Shown in pieces: positions 5,627-9,832 of a stretch of 9,832 nucleotides of DNA. The notes under the pieces were generated by a model. The model saw only the letters and a list, made by a program, of their open reading frames with translations. It was not told the origin of the DNA and ran no database searches. Source of the DNA: Alphaproteobacteria bacterium (GTDB lineage Bacteria > Pseudomonadota > Alphaproteobacteria > UBA6615); assembly GCA_017643325.1 (NCBI GenBank), contig JAEPNS010000100.1, forward strand, positions 1-9,832, in the 5' to 3' direction. Every line of letters begins with the position of its first letter. Within the stretch, counting starts at the first letter, position 1. The translations under genes and the position numbers were made by a program.

Positions 5627-6406
5627 TCAGGCGTCGCCGACGAGGGTGATGACCGACAGGTTCCGGCCGTAATCCGGCTCCATGCGATGGCAGCTGCGCC
5701 GGTAGCTGAAGAGGTCGTCCTGCCGGTACGTGTCCTGCCCGGTCGCGCTGGCGCGCGAGACCCCGGCAAGGTTCAGCCGGCTCAGCACATAGGCGGGCAG
5801 GTCGAACAGGTACCGGTCCGAGCCGGATTTTTCGCGAAAGAATTTCGAGTTGTCGTCATCCTGCTCGAGGAAATGATCCGGGAACTCCGGCCCGACCTCG
5901 TAGGATTCAGGCCCGATGCAGGGACCGACCGCGGCCACGATCCGCGTCCGGTCCGCGCCGCGCTCGCACATGGCCTCGACCACAGCCGCGACGACCCCGT
6001 CCCGCGCGCCGCGCCAGCCCGCATGGGCCGCGCCGATCACGCCGGCGTCCGCATCGGCCAGCAGGACCGGCGCGCAGTCCGCCGCCAGCGCACCGATGGC
6101 GACGCCGGGCCGGGTGCACACCAGCGCGTCTGCCTCGGGCGGTGTCCCGTCCCACGGCGTGTCCGCATCCACGACCCTGGCGGAGTGGACCTGGTAAAGG
6201 GTGCGCAAGCCGTCGGGCGCGATGCCCATCGCCCGGGCCACGCGCGACCTGTTTTCATGCACGTGTGCGCGGTCGTCATCCGAGCCCAGCCCGCAGTTGA
6301 GGCCGGCATAGATTCCCTCGCTGACTCCGCCGGTCCGCGAGAAGAACCCGTGCCGGATGCCCGGAGTGCGCGCCAGCGTTTCGTCGCTATAGGGGGCCAG
6401 CGACAT
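5627..6406 (-). CDS. pgeF: Peptidoglycan editing factor PgeF (laccase-domain, YfiH family)
   Basis: PgeF proteins remove wrongly incorporated residues (L-Ser in place of L-Ala) from muropeptide precursors in E. coli; other members act as purine nucleoside enzymes. They are zinc proteins once called multicopper oxidases. The 259-residue product has the three family metal ligands: His74 in YQVHSA, Cys111 in AADCAPVLL and His128 in AAHAGWRG. The other conserved elements, HGFFSRTGGVS (19-29), GPCIG (161-165) and SYRR (234-237), are also present. The ATG at 6406 lies 3 nt after the methyltransferase stop codon. The gene is downstream of lgt and the methyltransferase and upstream of the small ORF and lipoprotein gene. 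Length and motifs are normal; whether the substrate here is a muropeptide or a nucleoside cannot be read from the sequence. Confidence 0.95.
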   Translation of the reverse strand: MSLAPYSDETLARTPGIRHGFFSRTGGVSEGIYAGLNCGLGSDDDRAHVHENRSRVARAMGIAPDGLRTLYQVHSARVVDADTPWDGTPPEADALVCTRPGVAIGALAADCAPVLLADADAGVIGAAHAGWRGARDGVVAAVVEAMCERGADRTRIVAAVGPCIGPESYEVGPEFPDHFLEQDDDNSKFFREKSGSDRYLFDLPAYVLSRLNLAGVSRASATGQDTYRQDDLFSYRRSCHRMEPDYGRNLSVITLVGDA

Positions 6407-6409
6407 CGA

Positions 6410-7570
6410 TCAATCGTCCGCCGGGAATCCGGCCAGGTGTTCGATCTGCTCGTCGCCTATGGCCATGACCTTGAACAGCACGCCCATCTCCTTCGGGGAT
6501 ATCAGCCGGTTCAGCGCCGCGCGGATGTCCAGCGCCTGCGACACGTTCGCGCGCTTGAGTAACGCATTGGCCCGCTCGACGATCCCGAGGCGCTGGAGGA
6601 ACGCGCCCTGGTCGACGGGCCCGAACACCTTCGTTCGTGCCGCGCGCGCTGTCTCTGCCACGAGCTGGAAATCGACATGTGCGGTCAGGTCGCAGTCGCC
6701 CGGAAGCTCCAGCGGATCGATCGGCCGGTGGCGTCGCACGGCCTGCATCGTCAGGCCCGTCGCGTGACGGGTGTGGCCGTAGTCGATGATGAGCGCCGCA
6801 CCGCGGTTGAGGAACAGGTGGTACGCGATGTCGGAGACGGTCGCGCGCACGCTCGGCGAATATTCGAACGTGTCGCCGTCGCGTGTGCCGGAAAGCTCGC
6901 GCGCCACGCTGCCGGCGGGAAGGCCACTCGTGCGGTCCAGCGCGAAGCACAGCCGTTCGCGTTCATGGTCGAAGGCGACGACACGTTCGCACCAGCGGCC
7001 GTCGCGCTTCACATACTGGTTGACCGGCAGGGCATCGAGGAACTCGTTGGCGATGAAGATCGTCGGGGTTCGCCCGAGGTCGGGCAGGCCGGTATGCCAG
7101 GTGACGTTGTTCGCGTGCAGGGTCCGCTGCTGGATCTCCCGGAGCGTCGGGCTTGTTTCCACCAGGTGCACGCTTGCCGCCGACCGGCACGCCGGCACCT
7201 GCTGCATCGCCCGCAGGGCATCGGCCATCAGGGTCCCGCGGCCCGGGCCGAGCTCGACCAGCGCGAAGGCGCCCGGCGCCCCCAGCTTCTGCCATGTGTC
7301 GACGCACCACAGGCCGACCAGCTCCCCGAACATCTGGGAAATCTCGGGCGAGGTCGTGAAGTCGCCGGCCACGCCAAACGGGTCGCGGGTGGTGTAGTAG
7401 CCCCCGTCCGGGTCCGACAGGGCAGTCTGCATGAAGGTGGCGACGCTCACCGGGCCGTCGCGCAGGATCCGCTCGCGCAACCGTCCGAACACCGGGTTTC
7501 CGGGCGTATCCGGCGCGTCCCCGGCCTCAGGCGGAGGCGGGTTTCCGGGGTTTGGCGTCGAGCCGATCAT
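6410..7570 (-). CDS. SAM-dependent methyltransferase, MidA/NDUFAF7 family
   Basis: This family (DUF185/COG1565) includes mitochondrial NDUFAF7/MidA, which methylates an arginine of the complex I subunit NDUFS2 during assembly; bacterial members are presumed to act similarly. Numbered from the ATG at 7570 (386 residues), the product has GDFTTSPEISQMFGEL (69-84), the SAM-binding loop ELGPGRGT (106-113), NEFLDALP (175-182), IIDYGH (261-266), DLTAHVDF (294-301) and FKVMAI near the end, all family hallmarks. The start is uncertain. ATG 7570 overlaps lgt by 44 nt and adds a Pro/Gly-rich leader of about 25 residues encoded partly by lgt DNA; ATG 7582 is also open. A GTG at 7492, after the lgt stop, gives a 360-residue protein starting at the conserved FGRLRERI. 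None has a strong ribosome site. pgeF follows after 3 nt. Confidence 0.93.
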   Translation of the reverse strand: MIGSTPNPGNPPPPEAGDAPDTPGNPVFGRLRERILRDGPVSVATFMQTALSDPDGGYYTTRDPFGVAGDFTTSPEISQMFGELVGLWCVDTWQKLGAPGAFALVELGPGRGTLMADALRAMQQVPACRSAASVHLVETSPTLREIQQRTLHANNVTWHTGLPDLGRTPTIFIANEFLDALPVNQYVKRDGRWCERVVAFDHERERLCFALDRTSGLPAGSVARELSGTRDGDTFEYSPSVRATVSDIAYHLFLNRGAALIIDYGHTRHATGLTMQAVRRHRPIDPLELPGDCDLTAHVDFQLVAETARAARTKVFGPVDQGAFLQRLGIVERANALLKRANVSQALDIRAALNRLISPKEMGVLFKVMAIGDEQIEHLAGFPADD

Positions 7571-8366
7571 GGGTAACGGCATAGACGATGAACACGACAC
7601 CTGCAACGGCGATCGGTACCGACAGCAACTGTCCCATGGTGATGTCCCAGAACAGGAATCCGCCCTCTCCCACGTAGCTGTCCGGCTGGCGGAAGAATTC
7701 CACGAAGGTACGCGCCGCGCCGTAGCCGAACAGGAAGACCCCGGTCAGGAGTCCGGGGCGGTACCGCGCTCCCGCGAGCCTCGCCATCACCAGAAGAACG
7801 ATGAACAGCACGATCCCTTCCAGCGCCGCCTCGTAGAGCTGGCTCGGATGTCGCCCGACATCCCCCCCGCCGGGGAACACCACCGCCCAGGGAACGTCCG
7901 TCGGCCGCCCGTAGAGCTCGCCGTTGATGAAGTTGGCCAGCCGCCCGAGAAACAGCCCGATGGGCGCGGCGGCGGCGACAAGGTCCGCGAGCGACAGGAT
8001 GTTCACCTTGTGGCGCGTGCCGTAGAGGATGATTGCGGCGACGACGCCCAGGAGCCCGCCGTGGAACGACATCCCGCCCTGCCATACCGCGAGGATCTCG
8101 AGCGGGTTCGCGAGGTAGTAGCCCGGCTGGTAGAAGCCGACGAAGCCGAGGCGGCCGCCGACGATGACGCCGACAATCGCCCAGCTGAAGAAATCGCCGA
8201 CCTGTTGTGCGGTCATCGTGGCCGGCGGCCGCCGCAGCAGCCAGACGATGTACCACCAGCCCGCCAGCAGCCCGGTGATGAAGGCGAGCGCATACCAGCG
8301 GATCACCAGCGGCCCGATCTCCAGGGCGACGGGATCGAATTCGGGGAAGGGGAGCGGTCCGTTCAT
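7527..8366 (-). CDS. lgt: Prolipoprotein diacylglyceryl transferase
   Basis: Lgt is the inner-membrane enzyme that moves diacylglycerol from phosphatidylglycerol to the lipobox cysteine of prolipoproteins, the first step of lipoprotein maturation. The 279-residue product opens with FPEFDPVALEIGPLVIRWY, as in E. coli Lgt. It contains Tyr25, the HGG segment with His102 (MSFHGGLLG), the Lgt signature GRLANFINGELYGR (141-154), and the late arginines Arg219 and Arg226 in GAARTFVEFFRQPD. Several hydrophobic segments agree with the seven-helix fold. The ATG at 8366 is chosen by homology; the frame stays open far upstream but codes antisense to ubiK and ybjN there. There is no good ribosome site. It is the first gene of a leftward operon whose last gene encodes one of its own likely substrates. 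Confidence 0.97.
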   Translation of the reverse strand: MNGPLPFPEFDPVALEIGPLVIRWYALAFITGLLAGWWYIVWLLRRPPATMTAQQVGDFFSWAIVGVIVGGRLGFVGFYQPGYYLANPLEILAVWQGGMSFHGGLLGVVAAIILYGTRHKVNILSLADLVAAAAPIGLFLGRLANFINGELYGRPTDVPWAVVFPGGGDVGRHPSQLYEAALEGIVLFIVLLVMARLAGARYRPGLLTGVFLFGYGAARTFVEFFRQPDSYVGEGGFLFWDITMGQLLSVPIAVAGVVFIVYAVTHDRLDAKPRKPASA

Positions 8367-8414
8367 GCGGGGCCGTGCCGTGGTCGGGGCGAGGATCTGC
8401 CGGTTCGCGCACTC

Positions 8415-8431
8415 GCATGTGGTTGCATGTG
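8415..8431. repeat. Tandem 7-bp direct repeat, one helical turn apart
   Basis: GCATGTG occurs at 8415-8421 and again at 8425-8431, so the copies start 10 bp apart on the same DNA face. They lie in the lgt-ubiK intergenic region, inside the presumed lgt leader. The arrangement is operator-like, but I do not recognise the site, and a chance 7-bp repeat is possible. Confidence 0.25.
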
Positions 8432-8458
8432 CGTCCGCGACCGGTGTTTGCGCGTCGT

Positions 8459-8487
8459 ATCGTATCCGCCGACCCGAACCCGGTCCA
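8459..8487 (-). promoter_or_regulatory. lgt: Putative promoter of the lgt operon
   Basis: On the minus strand TGGACC (8487-8482, 4 of 6 to the -35) and TACGAT (8464-8459, 4 of 6 to the -10) are 17 nt apart. This would place the start near 8452, giving a leader of about 85 nt before lgt. It is the best pair I found in the 239-bp divergent region, but the match is only moderate. Confidence 0.3.
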
Positions 8488-8548
8488 TTCGCGCTTGCGT
8501 GAATTGCACCCGCCCGCCCGTGCGACGGCGCGCCGCAACCGATCCGTC

Positions 8549-8578
8549 TTGTCCGCGTTATCCGGAGAGGCGTAACCT
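8549..8578 (+). promoter_or_regulatory. ubiK: Putative promoter of ubiK
   Basis: TTGTCC (8549-8554, 4 of 6) is followed after 18 nt by TAACCT (8573-8578, 3 of 6). The start would fall a few bases before the ribosome site. Weak match. Confidence 0.22.
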
Positions 8579-8601
8579 TTTGAAAAGGCGAAAAGGAGAG
8601 G
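8576..8601 (+). promoter_or_regulatory. ubiK: Strong ubiK ribosome binding site next to a complementary CCTTTT
   Basis: AAAAGGAGAGG (8591-8601) ends 4 nt before the GTG start at 8606 and is the best ribosome site in the window; it decides the non-ATG start. Just upstream, CCTTTT (8576-8581) can pair either with AAAAGG at 8583-8588 or with AAAAGG at 8591-8596, which is the ribosome site itself. If the transcript includes 8576, this could modulate initiation. Confidence 0.55.
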
Positions 8602-8605
8602 TGAC

Positions 8606-8923
8606 GTGCAGACACGGAACCGGATTCTGGACGACATTGCGCGGTTGACGAACGGTGCCGCCGGTGTCGCGAGCGGGCTTCGCGACGAGATCGAGGCCAT
8701 GGTCCAGCAGCGTCTCGAACGCGTCCTTGCCAACCTCGACCTTGTCCGGCGCGAGGAGTTCGAGGCGGTGGAAGCCGTCGCGCTACGCGCGCGCGAGGAG
8801 CAGGAAGCGCTGGAAAAACGCGTTGCCGAGCTGGAAAAGAAGCTCGCGGCGCGCACCCGGAAAAAGCCGGCCGCGAAGTCCGGTGCAAAGGCCGACCCGA
8901 AGCCGAAGTCGCCCAAATCCTGA
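8606..8923 (+). CDS. ubiK: Ubiquinone biosynthesis accessory factor UbiK (BMFP/YqiC family)
   Basis: UbiK is a small accessory protein that supports aerobic ubiquinone synthesis together with UbiJ and binds lipids; older names are YqiC and membrane fusogenic protein. The 105-residue product matches the BMFP domain. It has an amphipathic N-terminal helix (about 1-45, starting MQTRNRILDDIARLTNGAAG), the conserved block NLDLVRREEFEAVEAVALRA (43-62), a coiled coil (about 50-84) and a disordered Lys/Ala/Pro tail (84-105). It starts with GTG at 8606, set by the strong ribosome site. It is divergent from lgt and followed by a terminator-like hairpin. The link to ybjN and proC downstream is by strand and order, and those are 196 nt away with their own upstream region. 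Confidence 0.92.
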   Translation: MQTRNRILDDIARLTNGAAGVASGLRDEIEAMVQQRLERVLANLDLVRREEFEAVEAVALRAREEQEALEKRVAELEKKLAARTRKKPAAKSGAKADPKPKSPKS

Positions 8924-8939
8924 CCCCGGCGGGGCTTTT
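8924..8939 (+). terminator. Short intrinsic-terminator-like hairpin after ubiK
   Basis: Directly after the ubiK stop, CCCC (8924-8927) and GGGG (8931-8934) form a 4-bp G/C stem with a 3-nt loop, followed by CTTTT. The stem is short but the order of stem and T-run is correct. Confidence 0.45.
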
Positions 8940-8960
8940 CCCGTCATCTGCGAGAAAACC

Positions 8961-8985
8961 CGACTGTCCACAAGCAGGGCAGTTG
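8961..8985 (+). other. 9-bp stem-loop in the ubiK-ybjN gap
   Basis: CGACTGTCC (8961-8969) pairs with GGGCAGTTG (8977-8985) with two G-U pairs in RNA, around the 7-nt loop ACAAGCA. There is no T-run after it. It may be an RNA structure in read-through or ybjN leader transcripts. Confidence 0.3.
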
Positions 8986-9041
8986 CGACGCAGCGCGCCT
9001 TCGTGGGAGTGTACTTTCTGTAGTGGTTTTGAGCCGCTCGG

Positions 9042-9077
9042 CCCACAACATTTCGTAGCTTTCCAAGATGTTGTGGG
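9042..9077. promoter_or_regulatory. Perfect 10-bp inverted repeat upstream of ybjN, possible operator
   Basis: CCCACAACAT (9042-9051) is the exact reverse complement of ATGTTGTGGG (9068-9077), with a 16-nt spacer. The right arm ends 42 nt before the ybjN start. Centre-to-centre spacing of the arms is 26 bp, between two and three helical turns. As DNA it resembles a binding site for a dimeric regulator; as RNA it is a strong hairpin. I do not match it to a known regulator. Confidence 0.4.
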
Positions 9078-9103
9078 TATTCCGGTTTTCGCCACATGGC
9101 ATG

Positions 9104-9110
9104 CAGGAGG
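9104..9110 (+). promoter_or_regulatory. ybjN: Ribosome binding site of ybjN
   Basis: CAGGAGG lies 9 nt before the ATG at 9120. It decides this start over the in-frame ATG at 9096, which would place the ribosome site inside the gene. Confidence 0.7.
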
Positions 9111-9119
9111 CCATTCCCG

Positions 9120-9620
9120 ATGGGCAACTTGTCCCAATCCTTCGTCGGTCAGACCATGCACCCCCTCGATCTCGTCGAGGAGGCGGTCGCGTTGCGGGAC
9201 TGGACGCTCGAACGTTCGGCGCGGGACGAACTCCTCGCGGAGGTCGGCGGGCGCTGGTGCGACTACCACGCCGTGTTCAACTGGATCGACGAGATCGGCG
9301 CACTGCAGCTGACCTGCGCCTTCGACGTTCGCACGCCGCCCGAACGCCGCGCGTCGGTGCACGAGTTGCTGGCGGTCCTCAACGAACGTCTCGGCATCGG
9401 GCATTTCGATGTGGGCACGGAGGACGGCCTGCCTGCCTACAGGCACGCGCTTCTCCTGCGCGGCGGATCGCTTTCGGCCGAGCAGGTCGAGGATCTCATC
9501 GACATCGCGCTGCACGAGCTCGACCGGTTCTACCCGGCCTTCCAGTATGTCGTCTGGGGCAACCAGTCGCCCCACGCCGCGATCAGTTCGATCGTCTTCG
9601 AGACGGTCGGCGAAGCCTGA
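9120..9620 (+). CDS. ybjN: YbjN domain-containing protein
   Basis: The 166-residue product belongs to the YbjN family, which has a fold like type III secretion chaperones and is described in enterobacteria as affecting motility and stress responses; its molecular role is unclear. The domain covers about residues 16-145, from HPLDLVEEAV through WCDYHAVFNWID (47-58), ALQLTCAFD and NERLGIGHFDV (88-98) to the very conserved ELDRFYPAFQYVVWG (133-147). No signal peptide or membrane segment is present, so it is cytosolic. The ATG at 9120 is supported by CAGGAGG 9 nt upstream. proC follows after 20 nt on the same strand, an order common in Alphaproteobacteria, which implies co-transcription rather than shared function. 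A strong inverted repeat lies upstream and may regulate it. Confidence 0.88.
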   Translation: MGNLSQSFVGQTMHPLDLVEEAVALRDWTLERSARDELLAEVGGRWCDYHAVFNWIDEIGALQLTCAFDVRTPPERRASVHELLAVLNERLGIGHFDVGTEDGLPAYRHALLLRGGSLSAEQVEDLIDIALHELDRFYPAFQYVVWGNQSPHAAISSIVFETVGEA

Positions 9621-9640
9621 ACGGTTCCCGCGGTCGCTCC

Positions 9641-9832
9641 ATGGCCGGTCCCGGATCCATCCTGCTCGTCGGTTGCGGCAAGATGGGCAGCGCCCTCATG
9701 GAAGGGTGGATCGCGCGCGGCACGCCGCCGGAAACGATCTTCGTTGTCGACCCGGCCGGACCGGCGCTGCCGGACGGCGTGCCCGGCGGCGCGTCCATCG
9801 GCGATGTGCCCGGCGGGTTTGGCCCGGCCGTC
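9641..9832 (+). CDS. proC: Pyrroline-5-carboxylate reductase, 5' end
   Basis: Only the first 64 codons are in the window. ProC reduces 1-pyrroline-5-carboxylate to proline with NAD(P)H, the last step of proline synthesis. The N-terminus MAGPGSILLVGCGKMGSALM has the Rossmann nucleotide-binding motif GCGKMG at residues 11-16 after a hydrophobic beta strand, followed by EGWIARG and the second strand IFVVDP, as in other ProC proteins. The ATG at 9641 is 20 nt after the ybjN stop codon. No good ribosome site is visible, so it may be coupled to ybjN. The catalytic C-terminal part lies outside the window. Other GxGxMG dehydrogenases are possible, but the KMGSALMEGW sequence and the neighbour favour ProC. 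Confidence 0.85.
   Translation, partial: MAGPGSILLVGCGKMGSALMEGWIARGTPPETIFVVDPAGPALPDGVPGGASIGDVPGGFGPAV

Noticed and set aside
8964..8972. DnaA-box-like CTGTCCACA
   Set aside because: Only 7 of 9 to the consensus and alone; no cluster, AT-rich element or replication gene, so no origin is proposed.
8367..9575. Upstream extension of the lgt frame to 682 codons
   Set aside because: Homology places the lgt start at 8366. The extension runs antisense to ubiK and ybjN, both of which have strong ribosome sites and recognisable families.
1..9832. Mobile element, defence system or biosynthetic cluster
   Set aside because: No transposase, integrase, toxin, nuclease, reverse transcriptase, direct-repeat array or terminal repeats were found. 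Gene content is conserved housekeeping.

Overview
The window is dense, high-GC chromosomal DNA with the gene content of an alphaproteobacterium. The clues are a Ctc-type L25 with an acidic tail placed next to pth and ychF, a MidA/NDUFAF7-type methyltransferase next to lgt and pgeF, and a ubiK-ybjN-proC run. A Rhodospirillales-like relative is plausible, but the genus cannot be read from the sequence. I see no rRNA, tRNA, insertion sequence, phage gene, CRISPR array or defence locus. The core is housekeeping, and the most interesting points are small ORFs, RNA structures and gene junctions.

Layout. Positions 1-228 (+) hold the 3' end of an unidentified gene. It converges on a leftward block, and a 10-bp perfect inverted repeat lies at the meeting point. 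The leftward block, in transcription order, runs prs (4510-3578), rplY (3498-2812), pth (2787-2074), ychF (2072-972) and a dienelactone-hydrolase-family gene (914-246). These cover PRPP supply, ribosomal 5S-associated protein, peptidyl-tRNA recycling and a ribosome-associated ATPase, so most of the block serves translation. A likely prs promoter and a structured leader of about 100 nt lie at 4511-4644.

A second leftward operon starts at 8366: lgt, then a MidA-like methyltransferase, pgeF, a previously unlisted 21-codon ORF, and a lipoprotein gene ending at 4697. Its genes are separated by 3 nt or less, or overlap. Lgt lipidates lipoproteins, and the last gene encodes a lipoprotein built from two copies of one domain. 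PgeF edits peptidoglycan precursors and MidA relatives assist complex I assembly, so the operon has an envelope/respiration theme.

Divergent from lgt, across a 239-bp intergenic region, are the rightward genes ubiK (8606-8923), a YbjN-domain gene (9120-9620) and the start of proC (9641 to the window end). The 196-bp gap between ubiK and ybjN holds a short terminator-like hairpin, a 9-bp stem with a 7-nt loop, and a perfect 10-bp inverted repeat with a 16-nt spacer.
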